DNA of 64,000 nucleotides, taken from Sipunculus nudus (lineage: Eukaryota; Annelida; Sipuncula; Golfingiida; Sipunculidae). Below are positions 38,344 to 50,543 of the stretch, one piece after another. The notes under the pieces are model-generated. The model had not been told where the DNA came from, made no database searches, and saw nothing but the letters and a program-made list of their open reading frames with translations. The stretch covers positions 92,022,642-92,086,641 of the forward strand of contig CM049306.1 of NCBI GenBank assembly GCA_026874595.1, written 5' to 3'. How positions within the stretch are numbered: the stretch's first letter is position 1; each line of letters starts with the position of its first letter. The position numbers were made by a program, and so were the translations under genes.

Positions 38344-39726
38344 TATTTCATATGTCAAACAAGACTTCACAATGACCTCCCTTTAGATTAAGAGAGATCT
38401 TTCTAGATCCAACAGTATAGCTGTGTGTCCTGTCTGACTTTCTAGGAACTCAAAATTATGTTTCCCATTAGTAGCTGAACGAATATGGGTCACCATGACC
38501 TAATATCAGGCTTCCAAGGATGTTTCATTTGAAATTTCTAAGACTAACAGATAAATATTTTTGCCCTGTCTGACTTTTTTGGTGCTCAAAATTATGTTTT
38601 TGGCCAGCAGATCACAGATTATTGGTAACCATGACCTAATTTCAGGTTTCCATGGAAATTTGCCCAAGACTTCCCTGGATGTTTTGTTAGAAGATACTAG
38701 GGCTGACTGATATGATTTTTTTTTCCTGTCTGACTTTTTGGGTGCTCATAATCATATATAATTGGCCATTTGCTCACAGAATATCGGTCACCATGACCTT
38801 GTTTAAGGTTTCCAAGGAGATTGTCAAGAACCTCCCTGAATGTTGGATTAGAAGGTTCTAGGCCTAACTGATATAATCTGTACCCATCTGACTTTCATGT
38901 TTTTTCCCCAAATAGCTCACAAAATACAGATCACATTGACCTGGTTTCATGTTTCCAAGGACATGTCATGTACCAATGACCCGCCTGAATGTCACTTTTG
39001 ATGATTATAGGCCAAATGGGTACAATTTGTGTCCCATCTAACTCCCTAGGTAGTCAATACCATGGTTTCAGCCCATGGCTTGCAGGATATAGGTCAATGA
39101 CCAAATTTCAGGTTTCACAGAAGATTTTCCTAGGACCACCCTGGATGTACAGTTATTAGTTTCTAGGTCTGATGATTATGGTTTGTGTCCTGTTTATGGC
39201 TGGACTGCTTCATTTGAAGGTCTCAAAAATGAAGAAAGAATTGTGTAAAAATGTGAAAAAAGAACAAAGCTGGCACCATCAGTAACTGATGAAACTGTCA
39301 ATGATCAATATGCATGGAAAGTACCATGGCAATCAATGTCTTAATTATTCAGATACTGGATCTTTTGCATCAAACTTTTAATTATTCTTGGGTGCACAAA
39401 CAAGCAACATAACTGAGATTTATATTTTGTAGTGAACTAGTTTCAAATGAACAGTGAGATTTTCAAAGACCTCTCTGGATATCAAGTCTAGGTCCAACCA
39501 TTAAAATTTGTGCCATATTAACAAATGACAGGACAGAAGAAAAAATGATGAACAAAGAGTGATCACTATATCACAAATGACTTTCAGTCAGCTGAGCTAA
39601 TAATTCAACTAAAAACACTGAGGCTTTACACACAATGACTCACCTTTAATTTTCAAACTTTAATATACAGGACCCTGAGGTAACAATCAGGCTGGTCTCC
39701 ATGGTAGTGATTTACTTAGAGATGTC

Positions 39727-40463
39727 ATTCTGTATTATCAACAGGTTAATCATTCTGTATTATCAACATGTTAACTCAGTCTGTATTATCAACAGGTTAA
39801 TCATTCTGTATTATCAACATGTTAAATCATTCTGTATTATCAACAGGTAAATTATTTTGTATTATCAACAGGTAAATCATTCTGTATTATCAACAGGGTA
39901 AATCATTCTATATTATCAACATGTAAATCATTCGGTTTTATCAATAGGGTTAATCATTCTGTATTATCAACAGGTAAATCATTCTGTATTATCAACAGGT
40001 AAATCATTCTGTATTATCAACAGGTAAATCATTCTGTATTATCAACAGGTTAATTATTCTGTATTATCAACAGGTAAATCATTCTGTATTTTCAACAGGT
40101 AAATCATTCTGTATTATCAAAATGTTAATCATTCTGTATTATCAACAGGTTAATCATTCTGTATTATCAACAGGTTAATCATTATGTATTATCAACAGGT
40201 AAATCGTTAGTATTATCAACAGGTAAATCATTCTGTATTACCAACAGGTAAATCATTATGTATTATCAACAGGTAAATCATTATGTAATATCAACAGGCT
40301 AATCATTCTGTATTACCAACAGGTAAATCATTATGTATTATCAACAGGTAAATCATTATGTATTATCAACAGGCTAATCATTCTGTATTATCAACAGGTT
40401 AATCATTCTGTATTATCAACAGGTAAATCATTATGTATTATCAACAGGTTAATCATTCTGTAC
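39727..40463 (+). repeat. 25-bp minisatellite, unit 2 (about 29 copies)
   Basis: Same 25-bp period as unit 1, with variants TAAATC, TTAATC and CTAATC after the invariant TATCAACAGG. A few further repeats follow the SINE-like insert at about 40695-40765. Confidence 0.9.
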
Positions 40464-40466
40464 TGT

Positions 40467-40640
40467 CAAGAGGTATAACACTTGGTGCTCTCTACTGGCG
40501 ACCCAGGGTCGATCCCTGGCCTGGCTTTGAGAGTGGTTTATAGTTTTACCATCCAAGGTCAGTGGTTTTCTCTGGGTCCTCCACCTCCAAAGACTACTAA
40601 ACTCCACCAACCATGCCACAGAGACTGCCTTGTATTAGTT
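40467..40640 (+). mobile_element. tRNA-derived SINE-like fragment, unit 2
   Basis: Contains GGGTCGATCCC at 40506-40516, a good match to the pol III B box, followed by a body with TCTCTGGGTCCTCCACCTCC. It interrupts the minisatellite. No convincing A box was seen, so it may be truncated. Confidence 0.45.
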
Positions 40641-40989
40641 ATTATGACTAGTTGTATAATCCATGTAATTAATCCATAATTAATGTTTATATTAAATCAT
40701 TCTGTATTATCAACTGGTAATTCATTCTGTATTATCAACAGGTAAATCATTCTGTGTTTTCATCAGATAAATATTGTTGTTGATGGTTGTGTTCATATTG
40801 TGACAGAATAAACTGAGGTTACAATCAGGTCATGTCCAGCTGCTGGTAATTAAGTTTTGTTAATTAGCTCACTGACCTCTCTTTAACCAGTGGGATCAGG
40901 TAAGGTCATGCCCCAGACGGTTGTTAAGATTAAATTATTTGTTTATAGTGTATCCCATGGATATGTGATAAGTGTTGGTACTGTAGGTG

Positions 40990-40997
40990 TATTTAAA
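40990..40997 (+). promoter_or_regulatory. TATA-like box upstream of ODF3 copy 2
   Basis: TATTTAAA about 233 bp before the ATG, in the same leader context as copies 1 and 3. Confidence 0.4.
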
Positions 40998-41229
40998 TGT
41001 TAGAAAAGGTCAATTAGTCAGACAGTACAGTTTGTACAGAGTAGCCAACAGGAGGAAAGTAAGAAGGAGAGATAGACTGAACAGATTTGAGCAACGCCTC
41101 TTAAGGAACAGAAGTAAGTTTTATAACTGTGGATTGCAGTTCTCCTGTCCAGACCATCAGAGTAGTGCAGAATTTGGGACAAAATATTAGTGGTTTGCAG
41201 TTGTAAATACCAGCTAACAACTAGTCAAA

Positions 41230-41988
41230 ATGGTGTACAACTATACAAAACCCCGTGGACCCATCGCTGCCATGTACAGCAGCCCAGGACCATGCTACAA
41301 CCTCCCAGGTCTGGTGGGACAGGAGGCACATGATCCCCGCAGCGTTCACCAAAGAGGAGCAGCTTACCCATTTGGTATCCGCCATGGAAAAGACAAGGAT
41401 GACTGCAGCCCAGGACCATGCTATTACCCAAGTGACAAAATCTACCGTGATGGCCAGGATGGCACCCCTCAATACTCCCTGTACTCTCGCCCAAAGGATG
41501 GTACCATGTTTAAAACGCCAGGACCAGGTGCCTACCAGCCCGAGAATGCAGGCCCATCCTCCTGTCAACAGGCGCCAAGGTACAGCTTTGGTACAAGACA
41601 CCGACACAGGAGGACTGACAATACACCTGCTGCTAACAGCTACACCCTGCCAAATATGCTTGGAAACACTGTGCAGAGTTTGAAACGCCAGGCACCTCAG
41701 TACTCCATGCCCGGTAGGAGTAAGACGGGAAGTTTCCACGAGGACCTGCAGAAGACGCCTGGGCCTGGAGCCTATAATTCTGCTGATCCCAGCCTGTACA
41801 AGAACAAGGCCCCCCACTACAGTATGACAAGTCGTAATGTAATGCCTGGAGATAACACAACCAAACCTGGACCAGGTGCACACTCCCCAGAAAAACAATG
41901 GTACCACAAGAAGACAGCACCACAGTTCTCTTTTGGAATCCGTCACTCTGCTTATATTTGCCCAAATATTGTGGAAGTCCAGGATTAA
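41230..41988 (+). CDS. ODF3: ODF3/CIMAP1A outer dense fibre protein 3, copy 2
   Basis: Also an intronless 252-residue SHIPPO-repeat protein with the domain layout of copy 1. It differs from copies 1 and 3 at two residues: Ile for Val at position 50 and Ser for Thr at 184. Both changes, and most of its private silent changes (such as GCCCAAAGG and AATATGCTTGG), fall in the middle and right parts of the gene. At several sites in the first 170 bp and near the 3' end it instead agrees with copy 3 against copy 1. The leader is nearly identical to that of copy 3. No frameshift or stop is present, so selection appears to maintain it. Confidence 0.93.
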   Translation: MVYNYTKPRGPIAAMYSSPGPCYNLPGLVGQEAHDPRSVHQRGAAYPFGIRHGKDKDDCSPGPCYYPSDKIYRDGQDGTPQYSLYSRPKDGTMFKTPGPGAYQPENAGPSSCQQAPRYSFGTRHRHRRTDNTPAANSYTLPNMLGNTVQSLKRQAPQYSMPGRSKTGSFHEDLQKTPGPGAYNSADPSLYKNKAPHYSMTSRNVMPGDNTTKPGPGAHSPEKQWYHKKTAPQFSFGIRHSAYICPNIVEVQD

Positions 41989-44900
41989 GATATCTCAAGG
42001 ATATTTCTCATTTGGTATCTTTAACAATTTCTGATCTGAATATGTTATCAAATGTCAGATTTGAGAAATAAGTGCTTATTTATATTAAGTAATTTAACAT
42101 ATTTCCCATATCGCTCTCATGAATCAGTTTTGTGGCAGGCATCTGTGCACTGTTTATTGTTTAAAAAACGCATGTTTTAGTAATTGTTTTGGTTTAAACA
42201 ATATTTTATTGCAAAAAAAGCAAGAGAATTTATAAAACAGGGCACTGTTCTTTTCTTCAGTATTCATTTAATTTATGATATTTTTTAAATCTAAACTGGT
42301 GGTTATTGCTTATTCAAAATAACTTAACTGATTCTACTTAATTTTCTGTTATTTCATTCTATTACAATTTTCCACTTGATAATGCATATCTATACATGTG
42401 GAACACTGGTGACAAACCTTTGCTCATTAAAGGGTTTTGATATTGTCAAGAAAGTTGTCAATGGTGGTATTTTGAAGCAAATAAGTGTTGTGTGTAGGGC
42501 TGGCCAGATACAGATATTTAAAGTATATTTATGATGGCCAATGTGTCCCGATCTACCGTAGCTACTATTATACTATATCATTCCTGTGCTAAATTTTAGG
42601 GAACTGTTCACCTTTCACTTGCATTTATAAACACATTTATTCATGCTTCACTGATTTCACAACTGGTCACAATTTTGTCATCAAATAACTCAACATCAGT
42701 GGTACATGAACAGCACTCAACTCCACTTTCAAATGTATTTAGATGGAGCACTCAGCACTCTATTCCTGTGAAGTCACTGTTTTTCAGTATTATTTTCCAT
42801 CCTCCATTGTTTTGAAAATGTGCAACTTGTGAGTAGGATGCAAGCAAGAAGTCTGTTATTATTTCATTTACAAAGACGAGTAAACCATGAAAGCAATATT
42901 GTAAATATACGTGTAAAGTGGAACAATGCGTCCACCCAAGGGACTGTACAAACCAAGATGGCATATGTATAATGGAAGTATAAATATCACATCACTCAGA
43001 TACATATACTTACATGTATATTTGTAAAATTGAAAAATCTGTTGTTACATGTATTTTGTATAAATGTATTTATATGTGTTATTAATGTTTTGACATATAA
43101 ATAAAATTAATTTGCATACAGCTGATTAAAATGTTTTGTTTTAAATGTATCTTGAATATGTAAGTATGTGTATCCTTTGGGACATTCTAAGCATTATTTC
43201 CAATCATTAGTAAATGGTTTCATAAATGGCCAGTGGCCAACATTTTACAGGTGGTCATTCAGACAGGTTGGCCTGTATATACATGTGGAAATATATATAT
43301 CTCAAATAAATTGCAATAAGTCTGTGATCATTTCATTTACAAGGAAGCATAAACCATAGAAGCAACATGGTTAAATATGCATATGTGTTTTAATGTATAT
43401 TTCTCCAAAAAATTTTGGTATTTCTGAAAAAAAGTTTTATATATGTAACAGTAATAAACCATTATTAAACGTCAAGAAGAGTTCTCAAGTTTACCAGCTA
43501 AAGAGGATGAGTTTACCCCATCCCTTGGGCTGATCAAGTCACCCATTTATATGGTTAGAATATTTAAACAGGAGCGCCTAAAGTTCTTAAAGATTTAGGA
43601 TTTTTTATAATGCTTTTTCTGATGGAGGAAATTGTAACTTATCTATCATTACTTATGTCAATCATAGATGAATTGCCAGTCTGGATCCTTCTAATTAAAT
43701 ATTAGGACTACAAGAAAATTGAGATTTGGCAACAGTGGTTTAAACAGTGATACACCATGGGTTCTTCCTGGAAAGACAGACTGTGCTAATCACATAACCT
43801 GCAATCCCCTGTCACTGGATTATATATCTACTGATAGCTCCAGTGAGACTGGGGCAAGCCCAGTACCAAAGCACAGAACACCAGTCATCTTCCAATTCAT
43901 CTGCATGAAGCTCTGGTATGGGTGAAAGTATATGCCTTAAGACCTGCCATCTGCTATTGTTTTAAACATATTCTAAAATACACCTCCAAATGTAGCAGCC
44001 CTTTTGTCAGACATTTGACCACAAGGACTGGTCCTGGTTTATAACTGAACATGCCATCTGACTCCCGCTATACAGCACACCAAAACTACAGGTAAGCAGT
44101 GGAAAAATATTTTGGTTGTGAGAGAAACTGGCTATTTCTGAGTGAGGCAACTTATTCATAATTATTATTTATATTGACAGCTCTTTTAAGTTCAATCATT
44201 ATAACAAAGATGTTCTCAGTTTAACAGAGATAGAGCTAAGTACCTGTATCTCCCTGCATTCACTTAAATCTGTCTGTTTTTTTTTTAATGTCAAACTCAT
44301 ACACATCAATCAATTATTTTAACTTATCCACAATACTTGCAAGTCTATCAAGTAAGACATCTGACATTGGCCTCAGCCCTTGTTTTAGAACAATGGCCCA
44401 TGGGCCCCGACTCTCAGCTGAATTTGAAACTATGAGAAGGCTGTAACTGCACAGAAAAACAAATGATATCTTTAACCAGAACCAAGATGATACCATGCAG
44501 AGTACTGTCCTGAAAACACAACATTTTCAATAAGCAGGAGCAGCCTTTGGCTTTCTCTGCAACTGGAACTGCAAGATTGCAATTTATGTCAGATTGCAAT
44601 CCAATAGCTGTTTAACAGTTTGCTTTTTTTTTTGGGAAACTGGCAGTTTCTATGGGATTAACAAGTATTCTAGCAAAAACAGATTTTTCCACTTCATCTG
44701 CGAGTTCAGCAAGAATTAGTAAGCATTTGACGTTAAAAATTCCTGCGCCTTGTGATTACAATTTGTGCTCTGTTAATGACAGATGAGAACTTCTGGAATT
44801 TTTGCTGCATAACTCAGTGAATTTAAGTCACAATGACCTACTTTTCCGTTTTTCCAAAGGACCTGTCAGCCTGTGAAATTCGATCTTCCAAATTGATGGA

Positions 44901-45120
44901 GGGTTTCTCATGTTTTCCCTGCACAACTCAGAGAATATAGGCCAAAATGACTTACTTTTCTATTTTCCTGGAGGACATATCTGGGCCAACAGTATGTGAA
45001 CTTAAAAGTTCCCGAGTCTTTTGGATACAAAATGAGTTAATATACTGATTGATGGATTTTGATTTTTTGGCTGCATTTTACATTTGCCACAGAGAACCTA
45101 TCACTAGTATCAGGTAGTAT

Positions 45121-45135
45121 AGGTCATCATGACCT
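45121..45135. promoter_or_regulatory. IR3 palindrome AGGTCATCATGACCT, unit 2
   Basis: ERE-type IR3 with consensus half-sites. The matching place in unit 1 (about 35567) has decayed to AGGTTACCATACTTT, while unit 3 keeps the intact palindrome at 54422. Confidence 0.4.
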
Positions 45136-47645
45136 ACTTTTTTGGTTACAACAGAAGCCCTGTACCAGTTAGCATGGTAGGTTTGAACTTTTTGGGTCTT
45201 TAGATTTTGATTTATGCCCTATTAACAAATGGATTCTGATTTTCACTGCATAATTAGAAGAATATGAGTCACAGTGACCTAATTTAAGGTTTTAAAAGAA
45301 AAATATCAAGGACCTCCCTGAAGCCTAAGTTAAAAGTTTCTTGGCATAAAGGTTATGCTTTGTGTCCTGTTAAGGTTCTCTAATCTTGATGTTTCAAAAT
45401 TAGAGAAAAAAAACTCACAAAAATAAAAACAAGGCCTACAGGCCTAATGCAAACCTGTGCAAATTTCTGGAGTATGAATGGAGGTTTTATTTTTTAAATT
45501 TAATATTGATCCTCTTATGTCCTGCATTTCTACCTTAGTCATAATGATTTTAGTAAAATGAACATTTCGGACCTGCAAGTTTCAGACTAGGACATTTTAA
45601 AACTAGGATGTATCAGTCAGGATATTTTCGATATGTTCTTTTTTGCCCTATATGAATGGACAATTTGGCAGCATGGTTTTGGAGAATAACATTTTTAATG
45701 TTTTTTTTAGCTTCTTACAAAATCTAAGAAAATGCAGTTAGCCAAGAAATAAGCAAAATCCCATAGAATTTTTAGATGACAAATTTTTTCCTAAAAAATT
45801 CAGTGATGCTAGCTCCTGCCCTTTTTGAGATAGCTATGACACACGGCAGATAACTACACCATTGCATAAGCTCGCAGATTTGCAAAAAATGCAAACTAAG
45901 TTTTTTTTTAAAGATATTGTTCCAATAGTTATTATCTGGGCATTCTGCGTCTTGACGATGTGTCTCGAAGTCTAGTATTTAGACACCTTGTCTGGACACC
46001 AGACAGAGCCAGGTCAGTTGCCTTGGTGATGGCTGGACCCCACCTGGTTGTACTAAGTGACCTCTTGACTTGGCTGCTAAAACTGGGCATGTTGTCAAAA
46101 CTGTTTTCAAACTTGGATAGCCTTTTTCAATTGGCTACACTGCTTTTTTAAAGCTGCATTTACCCAATCTATTCTTATAAAACTGGCAGAACCCTACCAT
46201 AGAATAATTCTTGTAAAGTTTAAACCAATCAGTTTAAGTTTCATCATAAAACAGTGTATTAGCTAGAAGAGTCTAAAATTACATTTTCACTTGTAAAAAA
46301 CAGATCAATGTAGGTGGCGCCACCAATACCTCAATTTGAGATATGACTTATATGACAAACATTGGCATAACATAGCATAGCTCCAGCCGTTTCTGAGATT
46401 TTAATTTTAGTGTGCTTTTTTGGACAGATGACTAAGTTCAACCTCCTGAACTCGACCAAACTCACCGAACTAGAATCATTCAAACAAACTTGAGAGAGAT
46501 TGTTCCAAGGAACATTTCTATGAAATGTTGGACAGTTTCTTAGAAGAAGATTTTTAAAGGTTTTTAAGCTTTTTCTCTATTAAATCTTAATTAATGCAGA
46601 TACCCAATAAAAAGCTCTAGGGCACCAAGTTTCACATGTGACTAATTCTTACATGTAATTTGAAGCTGCTAGCTCCGACAGTTTCTGACTTACAACCATG
46701 GACGGCGGACGGGCCAGCCCTGGAGGGCGGAAAGACAACGCCACGCATTGCATAAGCTCATAGGTTCGCTAAAAAATAAAGGTGGCACCACCAGTCTTTT
46801 GAAACTGATTTAACTGTCCATGATTAATCTTCAAGGACAATTAAAAAACTCTCAAAATGCCCTAAAATTTTCATGAAATTCTGTTCATGACTGAGCGAGT
46901 TGTGTCATGAACAAACAAACACACAGACATGAATATGGATGAATGCATACACTCCTGGAGGAGGCAACAATATGTTCAGACATTCACTGAATCTGACTTA
47001 AAATTGGTTTAATGGTAATTTTTTAATTAAGTAAAATCTGAGATGCAATAAACATCATGACCCATAGATGAGTAAGGAACATATGACCAGTAGAAAATTT
47101 AATTAAATTTTATTTCATTTTTTCATTTAAAGGACAGTACATAGCTTTTCAGTAGCAGTCTCTTGAAATTAACAAAAGCAACCATACTCTAAGAATGCTA
47201 TTATGGCAGTAGTTGATCCAGGGACCTTCCACTCATATTTTTACAAAACTGATTTAAATGAAAACTTCATATAACAAGTAGGCCATTAGCCATGGCAGTC
47301 AGCTGAATATGACATATAGGTGATATGTATTTATTATTAATAGCATAATCTGATCTGGGGGAAATATTTATTAAGAAACCTTGATCAATAGGTAGAATGA
47401 CTTCCAGAGAGCTAAAAAAAACTGCTGTAACATGTATCAATCTGAGTTATAGGATACCCATGATTTGTTCACACAGCACACAGAAAACTGGTCACAGTGA
47501 CATTATTTCTGGTTTCTAAGATGATTTTACAGGAACCTCTCTGGATCTACATCAAATTAGAAGTTTCTAGCTCCAACTATTACAAATTTTGCAAATCTGT
47601 AATAGGGTGCTCAAATGATGTTCTTTCATATATCTTGCAGAATGT

Positions 47646-47660
47646 AGGTCACACTGACCT
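47646..47660. promoter_or_regulatory. IR3 palindrome AGGTCACACTGACCT, unit 2
   Basis: Same sequence and module as the site at 38329 in unit 1. Confidence 0.4.
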
Positions 47661-49041
47661 TATATCATATGTCAAACAAGACTTCACAATGACCTCCCTT
47701 TAGATTAAGAGAGATCTTTCTAGATCCAACAGTATAGCTGTGTGTCCTGTCTGACTTTCTAGGAACTCAAAATTATGTTTCCCATTAGTAGCTGAAAGAA
47801 TATGGGTCACTATGACCTAACATCAGGCTTCCAAGGATGTTTCATTTGAAATTTCTAAGACTAACAGATAAATATTTTTGCCCTGTCTGACTTTTTTGGT
47901 GCTCAAAATTATGTTTTTGGCCAGCAGATCACAGAATATTGGTAACCATGACCTAATTTCAGGTTTCCATGGAAATTTGCCCAAGACTTCCCTGGATATT
48001 TTGTTAGAAGATACTAGGGCTGACTGATATGATTTTTTTTCCTGTCTGACTTTTTGGGTGCTCATAATCATATATAATTGGCCATTTGCTCACAGAATAT
48101 CGGTCACCATGACCTTGTTTAAGGTTTCCAAGGAGATTGTCCAGAACCTCCCTGAATGTTGGATTAGAAGGTTCTAGGCCTAACTGATATAATCTGTACC
48201 CATCTGACTTTCATGTTTTTTCCCCAAATAGCTCACAAAATACAGATCACATTGACCTGGTTTCATGTTTCCAAGGACATGTCATGTACCAATGACCTGC
48301 CTGAATGTCACTTTTGATGATTATAGGCCAAATGGGTACAATTTGTGTCCCATCTAACTCCCTAGGTAGTCAATACCATGGTTTCAGCCCATGGCTTGCA
48401 GGATATAGGTCAATGACCAAATTTCAGGTTTCACAGAAGATTTTCCTAGGACCACCCTGGATGTACAGTTATTAGTTTCTAGGTCTGATGATTACGGTTT
48501 GTGTCCTGTTTATGGCTGGACTGCTTCATTTGAAGGTCTCAAAAATGAAGAAAGAATTGTGTAAAAATGTGAAAAAGGAACAAAGCTGGCACCATCAGTA
48601 ACTGATGAAACTGTCAATGATCAATATGCATGGAAAGTACCATGGCAATCAATGTCTTAATTATTCAGATACTGGATCTTTTGCATCAAATTTTTAATTA
48701 TTCTTGGGTGCACAAACAAGCAACATAACTGAGATATATTTTTTGTAGTGAACTAGTTTCAAATGAACAGTGAGATTTTCAAAGACCTCTCTGGATATCA
48801 AGTCTAGGTCCAACCATTAAAATTTGTGCCATATTAACAAATGACAGGACAGAAGAACAAATGATGAACAAAGAATGATCACTATATCACAAATGACTTT
48901 CAGTCAGCTGAGCTAATAATTCAACTAAAAACACTGAGACTTTACACACAATGACTCACCCTTAATTTTCAAACTTTAATATACGGGACCCTGAGGTAAC
49001 AATCAGGCTGGTCTCCATAGTAGTGATTTACTCAGAGATGT

Positions 49042-49760
49042 CATTCTGTATTATCAACAGGTTAATCATTCTGTATTATCAACATGTTAAATCAGTCTGT
49101 ATTATCAACAGGTTAATCATTCTGTATTATCAACAGGTAAATTATTTTGTATTATCAACAGGTAAATCATTCTGTATTATCAACAGGGTAAATCATTCTA
49201 TATTATCAACTTGTAAATCATTCGGTTTTATCAACAGGGTTAATCATTCTGTATTATCAACAGGTAAATCATTCTGTATTATCAACAGGTAAATCATTCT
49301 GTATTATCAACAGGTAAATAATTCTGTATTATCAACAGGTTAATTATTCTTTATTATCAACAGGTAAATCATTCTGTATTTTCAACAGGTAAATCATTCT
49401 GTATTATCAACAGGTTATTCATTCTGTATTATCAAAATGTTAATCATTCTGTATTATCAACAGGTAAATCATTCTGTATTATCAACAGGTTATTTATTCT
49501 GTATTATCAACAGGTTAATCATTCTGTATTATCAACAGGTTAATCATTATGTATTATCAACAGGTAAATTGTTAGTATTATCAACAGGTAAAATATTATG
49601 TATTATCAACAGGTAAATTATTATGTATTATCAACAGGTAAATCATTATGTATTATCAACAGGCTAATCATTCTGTATTATCAACAGGTTAATCATTCTG
49701 TATTATCAACAGGTAAATCATTATGTATTATCAACAGGTTAATCATTCTGTACTGTCAAG
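49042..49760 (+). repeat. 25-bp minisatellite, unit 3 (about 29 copies)
   Basis: Same repeat as unit 2, with most variant copies in the same order plus small copy-number differences, so the expansion came before the unit 2/3 duplication. A few more repeats follow the SINE-like piece at about 49982-50075. Confidence 0.9.
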
Positions 49761-49762
49761 AG

Positions 49763-49940
49763 GAAAAACACTTGGTGCTCTCCACTGGCGACCCAGGGTC
49801 GATCCCTGGCCTGGCTTTGAGAGTGGTTTATAGTTTCCCATCCAAGGTCAGTGGTTTTCTCTGGGTCCTCCACCTCCAAAGACTACTAAACTCCACCAAC
49901 CATGCCATAGAGACTGCCTTGTATTAGTTATTATGACTAT
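49763..49940 (+). mobile_element. tRNA-derived SINE-like fragment, unit 3
   Basis: Counterpart of the unit 2 fragment at the same place in the minisatellite, B-box-like GGGTCGATCCC at 49796-49806. Its presence in both units shows it was there before they separated. Confidence 0.45.
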
Positions 49941-50303
49941 TTGTATAATCCATGTAATTAATCCATAATTAATGTTTATATTAAATCATTCTGTATTATC
50001 AACTGGTAATTCATTCTGTATTATCAACTGGTAATTCATTCTGTATTATCAACAGGTAAATCATTCTGTGTTTTCATCAGATAAGTATTGTTGTTGATGG
50101 TTGTGTTCATATTGTGACAGAATAAACTGAGGTTACAATCAGGTCATGTCCAGCTGCTTGTAATTAAGTTTTGTTAATTAGCTCACTGACCTCTCTTTAA
50201 CCAGTGGGATCAGGTAAGGTCATGCCCCAGACGGTTGTTAAGATTAAATTATTTGTTTATAGTGTATCCCATGGATATGTGATAAGTGTTGGTACTGTAG
50301 GTG

Positions 50304-50311
50304 TATTTAAA
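50304..50311 (+). promoter_or_regulatory. TATA-like box upstream of ODF3 copy 3
   Basis: TATTTAAA about 233 bp before the ATG, same context as copy 2. Confidence 0.4.
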
Positions 50312-50543
50312 TGTTAGAAAAGGTCAATTAGTCAGACAGTACAGTTTGTACAGAGTAGCCAATAGGAGGAAAGTAAGAAGGAGAGATAGACTGAACAGAT
50401 TTGAGCAACGCCTCTTAAGGAACAGAAGTAAGTTTTATAACTGTGGATTGCAGTTCTCCTGTCCAGACCATCAGAGTAGTGCAGAATTTGGGACAAAATA
50501 TTAGTGGTTTGCAGTTGTAAATACCAGCTAACAACTAGTCAAA

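Larger units (their letters stand above)
31008..39667 (+). repeat. Tandem unit 1 (~8.7 kb) carrying ODF3 copy 1
   Basis: Unit start is set at the shared anchor AGGACCCT(A/G)A(A/G)GT, which recurs at 39668, about 48986 and 58511. Order in the unit: short minisatellite, leader, intronless ODF3 gene, AT-rich 3' flank (to about 34 kb), then degenerate repeats to the end. It includes a GT run followed by a G run at 37389-37413. Apart from the gene I see no supported coding sequence. Confidence 0.75.
39668..48985 (+). repeat. Tandem unit 2 (~9.3 kb) carrying ODF3 copy 2
   Basis: Same layout as unit 1 but with an expanded minisatellite and an inserted SINE-like piece. Compared with units 1 and 3 it lacks about 160 bp after 46833 (the GT/G-run segment) and about 120 bp near 47414. 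No coding sequence besides the ODF3 copy. Confidence 0.75.

Noticed and set aside
39727-40463. CRISPR-like regular repeats
   Set aside because: The 25-bp units are directly adjacent with no spacers, in an animal genome; this is a minisatellite.
41100-41145. Splice donor AGAAGTAAGT and acceptor TTGCAG in the ODF3 leader of copies 2 and 3
   Set aside because: They are only about 30 bp apart, too short for an intron, and are absent from copy 1.
40987-41190. 67-residue basic frame upstream of ODF3 copies 2 and 3
   Set aside because: It overlaps the promoter and leader, is not kept in copy 1, and is shared only because the units are recent duplicates.
49023-49292. Open frames through the minisatellite
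   Set aside because: A 25-bp period cycles through all frames; these are repeat translations with no start context or homology.
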